Shown here piece after piece: positions 50,301-58,660 of a DNA stretch of 64,000 nt. Source of the DNA: Apostichopus japonicus (Eukaryota; Echinodermata; Holothuroidea; Aspidochirotida; Stichopodidae). The notes beneath the pieces are model-generated. The model made no database searches. It worked only from the letters and a program-made list of their open reading frames with translations, and was not told the origin of the DNA. Each line of letters begins with the position of its first letter. Position 1 is the stretch's first letter. The stretch lies in contig NC_092561.1 in assembly GCF_037975245.1 (NCBI RefSeq), positions 6,002,001-6,066,000 on the forward strand. The letters run 5' to 3'. A program made the position numbers and the translations under genes.

Positions 50301-53300
50301 GAAAGAACTGTCAGCTTGCCAAATAACTCCTTTGTCACAGGTGAGAAACCAATTACAATGGAAGTACAGTATGCTCTACCCTGACTGTGGTTAGTTTTTT
50401 TCTTTTCTACAGCACTCTGCTGTATGTGTGTATGTAAGCAGCAATCTGTGTGGGTAATTTTAATGTGTCGAGCACTCTGTTATATATATGTGTGTTCGTA
50501 TGTGTACAGCACTCTATTGTATGTATGGGTGTGTTCGTTTGTATAAAGCACTCTGTTGTGTGTATGCATTTGTTTGTATGTGTACAGCACTCTGTTGTGT
50601 GTATGCATTTGTTTGTATGTGTACAGCACTCTGTTGTATGTATGCATTTGTTTGTATGTGTACAGCACTCTGTTGTATGTATGCATTTGTTTGTATGTGT
50701 ACAGCACTCTGTTGTATGGTTGTTTGTTCGTATGTGTACAGTACTCTGTTGTATGTATTTGTGTGCATGTATACAGCACTCTGTTATATGTATTTGTTTT
50801 GTTTGTATGCATACAGCACTCTGTTGTATGGTTGTGTTTGTTCGTATGTGTACAGTACTCTGTTGTATGTATTTGTGTGTATGTATACAGCACTCTGTTA
50901 TATGTATTTGTTTTGTTTGTATGCATACAGCACTCTGTTGTATGGTTGTGTTTGTTCGTATGTGTACAGCACTCTGTTGTAAGTATTTGTGTGTATGTAT
51001 ACAGCACTCTGTTATATGTATTTGTTTTGTTTGTATGCATACAGCACTCTGTTGTATGGTTGTGTTTGTTCGTATGTGTACAGTACTCTGTTGTATGTAT
51101 TTGTGTGTATGTAAACAGCACTCTGTTATATATATTCATGTATTTGAATGTATAGATCACTCTGTTATATATGTATTTGTGTGTTTGAATGTATAGAGCA
51201 CTCTGTTATATGTATTTGAGTGTTTTAACCAGAGAAAAGAAAGCCTCTAATATTCTCTTGTGAGCAAAAAGGGGAAAAAATTGGCAATGTACTTGTATAA
51301 CAGCGAGGGTCAGTTACATGACTGCGTATGGGTTTTTGGAAGAGTTATAGGGACAAAAGTTTGCCGTTTTTTATTCATTTGAGGTCTTTCTTTGCTCCGA
51401 TATAGATTCTGAAACAAGACGGGATTGAGGACAAAGAGAATAAGAAAACGTCAGATCCAACGGTTTGGCTGGATAGACTTGCTGCAATATTTAGGTAAGT
51501 ATTTTCAGTTGTAAAATATAATATTTATGTTTAAGTTTTGTGCCAAATATGGTTTCAGTAGTTATAGCAGTGATGTCAATTTTTTTTTTGTGGCTAAAAT
51601 GTGCAAAATAAAGCAGCTGAGTAGTCATTTGTGAAAGTAGGAAAGAAGGGTGAAATAAGAAGTGAGATAATCCTGTTGCTGAACGTAGCAATGTGTACTT
51701 CAGGCATGGGCCCTTTTTCTGCGAATTGGCGGAATTTCCGTGATTTCTTTTCTACCTCGGGAACAAAAACTATTATCCTAACACACTGTAGCATATGCAA
51801 ACTGGAGCCTATACCGCAATTTTTGCAAAGTTTCATGATTTTTTTGAATCCAGGCTCATCCCTGGAACTTTGAACAATGTCATATATAAGCCAAAGATGA
51901 TGATTTAGGTCTGTGTCTCCCTTTCAGACGTGAAGGTCATAGGTCAATACGGGGCAAGCATTGATATGGCTTTTAACGACATGGATCTTATACCCTCCAT
52001 GGTTTGTTGCTGATGGAAGCCCATAGCCATCTTTCCCAAACTATTTCCCTGGGGTGCCCATGTCGTGATATCCTTGGGCCAGCCGTGACCCCCGTAAATT
52101 TCTTTACGGCCTAAAATCACCCGATATGTACTCCCCGGTGATGGACGATTTTAACTGCAAGTTGACTCCATCAGTAGATCACAATTAATGGCACATTGTC
52201 TGAAAGTTTAATTTTAATAAAAAAAAATGGTTTCTCAAACGCACATTCATCAAACTTGGGGAAGCAAATCACTGTGTCACAGGAAGTTTATCGTCACACC
52301 CCCATCTGAAACATTGTTCTCGCATCATGTTCAGTATTTTCCCACACCCAGGATCCCGACAGACCGAGGCATATCTGGGCTTGCATCGTCTTATGTTCAC
52401 CCCGCGTGGTTAGTTTAGTGGTATTTTAAACATGGAATACGATCGTATCAAAAGAGACGTGTATATTTATTTATTTTTTTCCCCGTCCCGTCAGGTACAC
52501 CACTCTGTCGGTGTCGAACGGGCAACCGCACCCCTGCGCCGCCTTACTGCAGAGTATATGGCCTGTCCTATCTGATATTCTGACTAAGTACCAGACGGAC
52601 ATCCGAATCGTAGAAAGATGGTGCCGCTGTTTGAGGTTTGCCATCAGGACGATCAGCAAGAGCTCAAACTCTCTCTTATCGCCGCTCGTCCTTCAGGTGA
52701 GGTCCGCAGATGGAGGTTTTCGATTACCTTCTCGTTCCAGTAATTAGTCGACACTTCGATCGATAGGCTGTGCACCAATTTTGTAGATAAGCTAAAGGCT
52801 CTCTTTCGGTACTCATCACATGGTGACTTGTGTCTCAATGTCTGTCACTCACTAAAACTTGTATTTTTAGGAGAATTACTTCATGCTCCAGAAAACGTGC
52901 AATCATTTGATAAATTGGAGCTAATCTAGGGGAAATTTGTTTGATGGTCTTCAGAGATGAACAAGTTTCTGTTCGGACGACCAATATCAGCTTTGGTGGT
53001 GGTCCGATGTTTACATCAACTCCAGACTGAATTTGTAACTTAATACCCCCAAATAAGTAGATAAAGTAAAATAAGATAAGAAATTGGTTTAACCCTCCAT
53101 CACTTCAGAGATACTGGAAATTAAACAAAAAGAGTGGCAGGCCGCATTTTACCCACCCCGATGGGGAGTTTTACTGACCCAAAGCTGGTGTTCGAGCCAC
53201 CAAACCTACACATCAAACTACAGTACATGTATTGTCCATTCTTTGTTTGATTTTTCTTTAGTTTCATTTTTTTGGACAACTAAATTTGCAGTTTAGACAA

Positions 53301-56300
53301 CAAAATCAAAGGTTGTCCCAAGGTGACAACCAGGAGAGGCCCTTAAAGTTTTGCCCCGTAATCATTCAAATTACATAATTATTGTGCTAAGTCTCCGATA
53401 TGTCAATTAAATTAAACAACTGTCCTAAATGTGTTATAGGTTTAGGGTAATTATTTCATATCTGCTATAAATATAAATCTATACAGAATTTCTTGATGTC
53501 TTTAAGCATATATGCAGTAAGACTTTTTGAAACAAACTAAATGGCAAAAATAAACTTTGTACAAAAAGTGTAAATTCTGTGAGCCAGTCTTGGGGTTGAG
53601 GGGTAACTGTTGCATTGCTGGTACAAATAACTGGCTTGAAGAGTGACGAGTAAGCACGAACCGTGGAAATATTCATGACTCTTTTCGATTGTCGTCAACA
53701 GATGGTGAGTATCTACGAGAATCAGAAGCATTCCTGTTTTCTCTACCTTGGAAGTATACTAGTGGACGAGTACGGGAAGGACCCCACCTGTAAGACAGGT
53801 CTCCTAGAAATGTTGAAGGTAAAGCACCGTAATGGTCTTCTTTTCTTTTTTTTTTGCTTTTTCTTTTTTTATAGCGCTTTATACCAGCGATAGGTCTCAA
53901 AGCGCTTTACATACGTTATATTACCCCTGGTCAATGATAACCTGTCCCAGAGACAATCCCTCCAGTCGGCAGCAGTTATATACTGCGCTCAATGACAAGT
54001 TACCTCACAGGTACCCATTTAACCCATGGGTGGAGAGAGGCATGTGAGATAAAGCATCTTGCCCAAGGACACCACGTAATGAACTAGGCAGGAATCGAAC
54101 CAGCAATCATTGGATCACGAGTCTGACGCCTTAGCCAATTGGCCACCACGGTCTCTCTCTTTTATTCTGAGAAACTTGCAAAGCCTTTAGGACCAAAATC
54201 CTCATCATAGGGATCGAAACGTCTGTTCCTCTAACTTTACCTACGTGGGCTCTTTGCAGTAGATAAGCAGATTTTGAAGAGAGTTTCTCTTCCCCTCTTT
54301 CCACAAAACTTTCCATGACAATGGTTTATGCCCCCAAGGTTGGTTATCCCGACATGACCAGTGGTGCCTGTAGGGTGTGGACATGGTACTTGTGAATTCT
54401 CAGGATGTTTGTCAAATTTCGTCTTTGGCATCTTCATTTTGGCTATCAGAGTGAAATGCTTGGCAGCTAGGGTTTTATATAAACCATTTGGGTGCTCCAA
54501 ATTGGTGAGCTTTTTAACCTGTTTAACCCCAATACAGAAAATGGGCAAATCACAATAGAGAACATGGATTGTATTGTGCTTTGCAGAAACATTTGATCTT
54601 TCCACCTCTCATTGCTTCTCGTGCCACTCTGTGGGACTCGCAGACGGTTTTCAAGTCATTTCTCTTTTTCTCTAATGACCAAATATGGTAATCTCTAGGT
54701 TACGACAAATTCTATACAAAAGGAAATTAGTTACTGAAACCTTCAAGGATGTGATGAGCTGGATAAACCTGTTTTAATTTAAAAAGAAACCTGACCATGT
54801 GTGTCCTTGTTTTTGGTTTCTTTTCTCATTGCCATGGCATCGTTTTGAAGGTTTTTCATTGACCGGCTCAGATCCTGCTTTAAAAATTCATGTGGTTTGG
54901 ATTCTTACAATCACTTTTAGAGAGGTCAGTTGATGGGAAAAGTTGGTCTTCAGTTGTTACTGGTATTTCTTTTTTCTCATGGAAGAACACTTAGAGTGAC
55001 ATGAGGATCAACTTCCCACACATTAGTTGATGTATTGATTCTTGGTGGTTATGTTCATAACCTCTACCGGCAGAAATATTGCAAAAAGCCTTATGTTTTT
55101 GGGCTACTGCCAAATGGCAAACTCCACTTGCAATAAGCCAGTAGATAAGCCTGAATTTCGAGGCCTATGTTGTCTTTATAGTGTATCAAAGGACTAAACA
55201 AGTCAGCCGAAGGGGATAGATGTGGGAAGTTGAAGTAAACTTTAGAAATGCTTCGATTTCCGGTGGATGCCTAAGGGTCGAAATCCACAGCTTTTTTTTT
55301 CAAAAAGATATCTTGAAATGTTGGAATACAATCTCTCTTCTTTTTTCTTTTTTTTGTCGTTCTCTCTACTTGCACAGGCTTTCATCACACCCACCTATAA
55401 AGTGTTGGAAGAAGATAACGGACTACGAAACCATCCAGACACAGTAGATGATTTCTTTAGGTTGTGCATTAGGTAAGAGCTGCGAGCATCTCAAGCATAG
55501 CCATCCAGACACAGTAGATGATTTCTTTAGGTTGTGCATTAGGTAAGAGCTGCGAGCATTTCAAGCATACCCATCCAGACACAGTAGATGATTTCTTTAG
55601 GTTGTGCATTAGGTAAGAGCTGCAAGCATTCCAAGCATACCCATCCAGACACAGTAGATGATTTCTCTAGATTGTGCTTTAGGTAAGAGCTGCGAGCATT
55701 TCAAGCATACCCATCCAGTCACAGTAGATGATTTCTTTAGGTTGTGCATTAGGTAAGAGCTGCAAGCATTCCAAGCATACCCATCCAGACACAGTAGATG
55801 ATTTCTTAAGGGTTGTGCATTAGGTAAGAGCTGCGAGCATTTCAAGCATACCCATCCAGACACAGTAGATGATTTCTCTAGATTGTGCTTTAGGTAAGAG
55901 CTGCGAGCATTTCAAGCATACCCATCCAGTCACAGTAGATGATTTCTTTAGGTTGTGCATTAGGTAAGAGCTGCAAGCATTCCAAGCATACCCATCCAGA
56001 CACAGTAGATGATTTCTTAAGGGTTGTGCATTAGGTAAGAGCTGCAAGCATTTCAAGCATACCCATCCAGACACAGTAGATGATTTCTTTAGGTTGTGCA
56101 TTAGGTAAGAGCTGCGAGCATTTCAAGCATAATTCCATTTGTTGTTAATCATACTTGGATGAAACCTCTACACACCAGGGGTGGGCATTAAATGGGTTTT
56201 TTTTCCATCTTCTTTTGTCCTTAATTTTTTGGGGGGGGGGGGGGAGGAAGGGGAGAGCATGATCTGTTCACCTGTCGTATGGTAGATGATTAAACCAATC

Positions 56301-58660
56301 TGAAAACTACCGTTGGATTTCAAAACAACCAAAACTTGTCGTTGCGATGACAATTAATATACAAATATACTGAGTTTGGGCAAATTACAAGGTCTAGGTA
56401 CTGAAAGTAAAGGTTTAAAAGCACAGATCCCTGTCTGTATCATCAAACGCATGAATATATTTTCGCATCCCTTTTCTGTGTGTGTCATAACTTGAGTGAT
56501 GCTATCAACATAAAATATAAAACCCGTTGGAAAAAAATGAGTGCTGACTCTAGAGATGATTCAGTTTGGTTCTGATTTTACGTAGATTTTTGCAGAGATG
56601 TCCGTTGGAGTTCCTGCAGTGCGACATCTTCCCGTCCATCGTCCAGTGTGGGATGGCCGGATTAAAAGTGGACCATAGGGACGCCAACGGGTCCGTCGCC
56701 AAGTTCTTCATAGAATTTGTCAAGTGCGGCAACGAAAACTGGGTAAGCGAGGAGGAGTCTTTTGATGACGTTCTCAAATTTTTGCCGAGAAAGTTATTGT
56801 TTAGAACAGGATTCCTAGTAGTGATCTACAGGGTTTAACCCTGTGCTATACAAATTGAGGCTATCCCTGATCTCAGGGTTTAACCCAGTGCTATACAAAC
56901 TGAGGCTATCCCTGATCTCAGGGTTTAACCCTGTGCTATGCAAACTGAGGCTATCCCTCATCTTAGTCGGTGGGCAATTCCTGCATTGCCATTTTCAGGT
57001 CTGGATTTATTGGTTCAAATCCTGTTCCCGTGAAATGTTAATTGTCGTTTTATTTTTTATTTATAATTTCCCAGTCATTATTCCACTGTTCATTTTACTC
57101 TCTTTAGACTTTATTTATATTTTCTACCTTTACTTAGTCATGTGTTCACCTGTAAGACTGAATGTTGGCTTACCCTGTCAAGTACAACTAGGTTCACATG
57201 TATGGCCCCACTTCTCAGATTTGTGGCTTCTCAAATTCAGATTAAATAGCTGCCACTGCTGTGATAGTAGTGGGTTCACCTCATGTATTCACCTCTCACA
57301 TTCATACGTTCACCTGTTTGAAATCATTGGTTCACTTGTCCCTGTTTTATACAGTCACATCTTCAATTTATCATGGACTTGACAAGTCAGATTTAAATAG
57401 CTTCCACTGCTGTGATAGTAGTGGGTTCACCTCATAATGTATTCACCTCTCACATTCATTAGTTCGACCTGTTTGAGCCATCAGTTCACCTGCCAGATTT
57501 AATACAGTCATCTGTTCAACCCATCATGGGGTCCACAAGTCAGATTTTTAAAGTGTCAGTTTCCTTCTAGGCAATCTCTTCTTTTTCATGTTACCCTGAA
57601 CTGTCATTGCAAAAGTTTCCATGAGTTCTCCTGTCAGTTTTTAATGAGTTACCTTGCTTGATTCAGTTTTAATGTTCAGTGCTGCCACCTCTCCCTCCCC
57701 TTTCCAATTTTTTAGTCAAAATGTCAGAAAATTGCCACCTCAGTCATGCTTACCTCAGATCAGATGCAACAGTCTTCTTCCTTTTTTTGTCCCCCGCACA
57801 TTCAGGAATCCTCCGAGTTTGACAGTCGGAAAGCGTGCGTCCAGAGAATCTTGGAAGGCAACGGAGAGAAGATGGTGAAAGGAATATTAGACGCTTGCGT
57901 CTTCCACCTGCCAACTTACATGGTTCCAGACCACGGAGAGGTCCTCTTTGAACTCTTAAAATTCAGCCGAGAGGTAAGACCGTAACAGAACAGCAGGAGG
58001 GTAGAACATGGCAGTTTGACCGCGCTTGCACTGAATTTTGCATTTTATTATAATAAATAGGATTCTGCACTGTTGGAGTGACAATTTTAAAAAATAATGG
58101 CATTTTGAAAGGCACGTTGTATTCAATTACATTGAAACCATGCATATCCAGCACGTCCAGCCAAAGAATGAGAAAATAAGGTCCACAATCTTTCACGACC
58201 TGAGATCAGAGCGAAGTTCCTCGAGAAGTCTTGTGAAATCTTTGAAGAGAACCTCCAAAAAAAAAGAGAGACGTTTGCATCTTGTTAAAATGGAGACTTG
58301 GTTTTTCACTGGATTAGAGATGAATTCTGAGGTTTTGATAAACTTAACATAAATATGAGGAAGTTTTTGTTCATCTTCAAAAGATCAATCTGTCGTGCAT
58401 AATACTTTATGTATTAAATATTGCTCTTGCACGATGATTACGAACCCCCTGGATCTTTGTTTTATTTAAACTTTGCATCACACTTTCAGTCCCTGCTGGC
58501 GTGGCTGGAAACGGCTCTCCGCGAGCTCCCAGTGTCGACAGGCGGAACGTTAGGCGCCACCGTAGAGCAGATGGCAGCGTTCCACAGCTCGGTGTCCACC
58601 GCACAACAGGACATCAACGTCACATACGCTCTGCGAGACTTCACCAGGCTCTTCAGGTAG
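39065..58660 (+). CDS. TNPO3: Transportin-3, nuclear import receptor for SR proteins (21 exons)
   Basis: Importin-beta family karyopherin. In animals it binds phosphorylated RS domains of SR splicing factors in the cytoplasm and releases them in the nucleus on RanGTP. Coding exons: 39065-39181, 39912-40001, 40873-41060, 41517-41673, 42500-42643, 43835-43909, 45194-45294, 45865-45940, 46760-46969, 47765-47872, 48041-48135, 49130-49269, 49521-49712, 50249-50340, 51406-51494, 52495-52696, 53702-53818, 55378-55472, 56586-56742, 57806-57973, 58490-58660. All introns are GT-AG and phases join to 927 codons plus TAG; human TNPO3 is about 923. Recognised segments: ALYHDPD (N-terminus), [40 protein letters not shown], the Arg-rich helix [15 protein letters not shown] that binds cargo in the human protein, [32 protein letters not shown] and the C-terminal [14 protein letters not shown] repeats are expected throughout. 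The start was chosen because it gives the family's N-terminal length. UTRs are not defined. Confidence 0.96.
39912..40001 (+). CDS. TNPO3: TNPO3 exon 2
   Basis: Residues 40-69 ([11 protein letters not shown] ... AAQTMRTK). Acceptor GATTCAG, donor GTAAGT, phase 0. Confidence 0.95.
40873..41060 (+). CDS. TNPO3: TNPO3 exon 3
   Basis: Residues 70-132 ([19 protein letters not shown] ... ADLALQM ...). Acceptor after a long C run (CCGTTCAG), donor GTGAGT; two bases carried over. Confidence 0.95.
41245..41440 (+). pseudogene. Partial tandem copy of intron 3 end and exon 4 start
   Basis: The 3' splice site and first ~40 bases of exon 4 (AGATTCAGTAACAATGCAGC) appear at 41401-41440, ahead of the real exon at 41517. 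The 'aacattgacctacagatgtt' block that precedes each copy starts at 41245 and 41441. In the exon frame the copy hits TGA shortly after its end, and it has no donor. It is a decoy acceptor. Confidence 0.85.
41517..41673 (+). CDS. TNPO3: TNPO3 exon 4
   Basis: Residues 132-184 ([20 protein letters not shown] ... STIIALL). Acceptor ATTTTAG, donor GTATTT, phase 0. Confidence 0.93.
42500..42643 (+). CDS. TNPO3: TNPO3 exon 5
   Basis: Residues 185-232 ([12 protein letters not shown], then [13 protein letters not shown], ends LIPLLFQCL). Acceptor GCGGCAG, donor GTAAGC, phase 0. Confidence 0.95.
42673..42790 (+). pseudogene. Degenerate partial copy of exon 5 with its donor
   Basis: 124 bp downstream of the matching part of exon 5. 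It keeps TGCCTAGGCAGTTGGTTCT and the end TTATTTCAGTGTCTGGTAAG, including an intact donor. Single-base and short insertions break the frame, and no acceptor precedes it. Confidence 0.85.
43090..43400. mobile_element. Degenerate hAT-like element in TNPO3 intron 5
   Basis: Flanked by the direct repeat TGGTCAT (43083-43089 and 43401-43407). Ends GAGGGATGTGCTCA and TGTGCGCACATCAC are imperfect inverted repeats. Internal 'gccgggcgg'/'ctgggcggc' motifs repeat. No coding capacity. Confidence 0.45.
43835..43909 (+). CDS. TNPO3: TNPO3 exon 6
   Basis: Residues 233-257 ([20 protein letters not shown] ...). Acceptor GTTTCTAG, donor GTATGG, phase 0. Confidence 0.93.
44366..45176. repeat. 45-bp minisatellite in TNPO3 intron 6
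   Basis: About 18 copies of a 45-bp unit (GTGTAACCATGTTAGGGTGC then TGTTTGAGCATTGTGGTTAG and CCATG), ending 17 bases before the exon 7 acceptor region. Because 45 is a multiple of three, both strands show long repetitive open frames, which are not genes. Confidence 0.95.
45194..45294 (+). CDS. TNPO3: TNPO3 exon 7
   Basis: Residues 258-291 ([20 protein letters not shown] ... DDVDK). Acceptor TCTTGCAG, donor GTAAGT; two bases carried over. Confidence 0.95.
45548..45680. repeat. Short minisatellite in intron 7
   Basis: Four copies of a roughly 30-35-bp unit containing CAGAATGGACTCACACCACA and TGGTGCAAC. Confidence 0.85.
45865..45940 (+). CDS. TNPO3: TNPO3 exon 8
   Basis: Residues 291-316 ([18 protein letters not shown] ...). 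Acceptor TTTTCAAG, donor GTAAGC, phase 0. Confidence 0.94.
46760..46969 (+). CDS. TNPO3: TNPO3 exon 9
   Basis: Residues 317-386 ([14 protein letters not shown] ... [16 protein letters not shown] ... CQMESDH). Acceptor TTCTCACAG, donor GTGAGT, phase 0. Confidence 0.95.
47765..47872 (+). CDS. TNPO3: TNPO3 exon 10
   Basis: Residues 387-422 ([17 protein letters not shown] ...). Acceptor ACACACAG, donor GTGAGT, phase 0. Confidence 0.95.
48041..48135 (+). CDS. TNPO3: TNPO3 exon 11
   Basis: Residues 423-454 ([17 protein letters not shown]). Acceptor TTTCTATAG, donor GTAAGA; two bases carried over. Confidence 0.95.
49130..49269 (+). CDS. TNPO3: TNPO3 exon 12
   Basis: Residues 454-501 ([20 protein letters not shown] ...). 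Acceptor CTTTTGCAG, donor GTGAGG; one base carried over. Confidence 0.95.
49521..49712 (+). CDS. TNPO3: TNPO3 exon 13
   Basis: Residues 501-565 ([20 protein letters not shown] ... [11 protein letters not shown]). Acceptor CCGAAAG, donor GTAAAG; one base carried over. Confidence 0.95.
50249..50340 (+). CDS. TNPO3: TNPO3 exon 14
   Basis: Residues 565-595 ([19 protein letters not shown] ...). Acceptor TTGTTTAG, donor GTGAGA, phase 0. Confidence 0.94.
50410..51215. repeat. 39-43-bp minisatellite in TNPO3 intron 14
   Basis: About 20 copies built on GTGTACAGCACTCTGTTGTA plus a TGTATGTATTTG-type spacer. Between about 50811 and 51153 three units form a 114-bp higher-order repeat present three times (starts at 50811, 50925, 51039). 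Long cysteine-rich open frames on both strands are artefacts. Confidence 0.95.
51406..51494 (+). CDS. TNPO3: TNPO3 exon 15
   Basis: Residues 596-625 ([20 protein letters not shown], then LDRLAAIFR). Acceptor GATATAG, donor GTAAGT; two bases carried over. Confidence 0.93.
52495..52696 (+). CDS. TNPO3: TNPO3 exon 16
   Basis: Residues 625-692. Contains the Arg-rich segment [15 protein letters not shown], which in human TNPO3 contacts phosphorylated RS cargo. Acceptor CCCGTCAG, donor GTGAGG, phase 0. Confidence 0.95.
53702..53818 (+). CDS. TNPO3: TNPO3 exon 17
   Basis: Residues 693-731 ([16 protein letters not shown] core). Acceptor GTCAACAG, donor GTAAAG, phase 0. Confidence 0.95.
53840..54156 (-). 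mobile_element. tRNA-derived SINE in TNPO3 intron 17
   Basis: On the minus strand an A box-like TGGCCAATTGG (54145-54135) and a B box GGTTCGATTCC (54101-54091) head the element. The body includes the widespread marine-invertebrate segment TTGCCCAAGGACACC (plus sense). An A-rich tail follows (T-rich on +, 53840-53870). It begins about 20 bases after the exon 17 donor. Age and family not determined. Confidence 0.7.
54157..54330 (+). mobile_element. Penelope-like tail fragment, degenerate
   Basis: Contains GGGATCGAAACGTC, then CTCTAACTTTAC and AGTAGATAAGCAG. These are arranged like the GGATTGAAACGTC ... GTGGATAAGCAG segment at 22011-22075. The hammerhead core is not intact here. Confidence 0.35.
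55378..55472 (+). CDS. TNPO3: TNPO3 exon 18
   Basis: Residues 732-763 ([20 protein letters not shown] ... DDFFRLCIR). Acceptor TTGCACAG, donor GTAAGA; two bases carried over. Its last ~42 bases and donor are the first unit of the 70-bp tandem array that follows. Confidence 0.95.
55431..56131. repeat. 70-bp tandem array built from the end of exon 18 and its donor
   Basis: Ten copies start at 55431, 55501, 55571, 55641, 55711, 55781, 55852, 55922, 55992 and 56063. Each contains CCATCCAGACACAGTAGATG (exon 18 coding sequence, one base changed in two copies), then GCATTAG or GCTTTAG, and an identical donor AG|GTAAGAGCTG. Copies 4-6 and 7-9 share the same private changes, so a three-unit block was duplicated again. 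Confidence 0.97.
56586..56742 (+). CDS. TNPO3: TNPO3 exon 19
   Basis: Residues 763-815 ([14 protein letters not shown] ... [15 protein letters not shown] ...). Acceptor TTACGTAG, donor GTAAGC, phase 0. Confidence 0.95.
56829..56965. repeat. Three 45-bp repeats in intron 19
   Basis: CAGGGTTTAACCCTGTGCTA plus CAAATTGAGGCTATCCCTGA, three copies with small changes. Each begins with a short AGGGTTTAACCCT palindrome. Confidence 0.9.
57236..57480. repeat. Direct duplication (about 150 bp) in intron 19
   Basis: CCACTGCTGTGATAGTAGTG and the following GGGTTCACCTCA occur near 57255 and 57405, with similar downstream sequence (ATTCACCTCTCACATTCAT). Confidence 0.8.
57806..57973 (+). CDS. TNPO3: TNPO3 exon 20
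   Basis: Residues 816-871 ([20 protein letters not shown] ... [20 protein letters not shown]). Acceptor ACATTCAG, donor GTAAGA, phase 0. Confidence 0.95.
58490..58660 (+). CDS. TNPO3: TNPO3 exon 21 (terminal)
   Basis: Residues 872-927 and stop TAG ([14 protein letters not shown] ... [10 protein letters not shown]). Acceptor CTTTCAG. Confidence 0.96.
   Translation, partial: SLLAWLETALRELPVSTGGTLGATVEQMAAFHSSVSTAQQDINVTYALRDFTRLFR

Noticed and set aside
50450-51196. 248-codon Cys-rich open frame and overlapping frames
   Set aside because: Minisatellite in TNPO3 intron 14; frames are open on both strands.
56843-57382. 179-codon frame in TNPO3 intron 19
   Set aside because: Begins in the 45-bp repeats and runs through low-complexity intron; no similarity recognised and it lies between confirmed exons.
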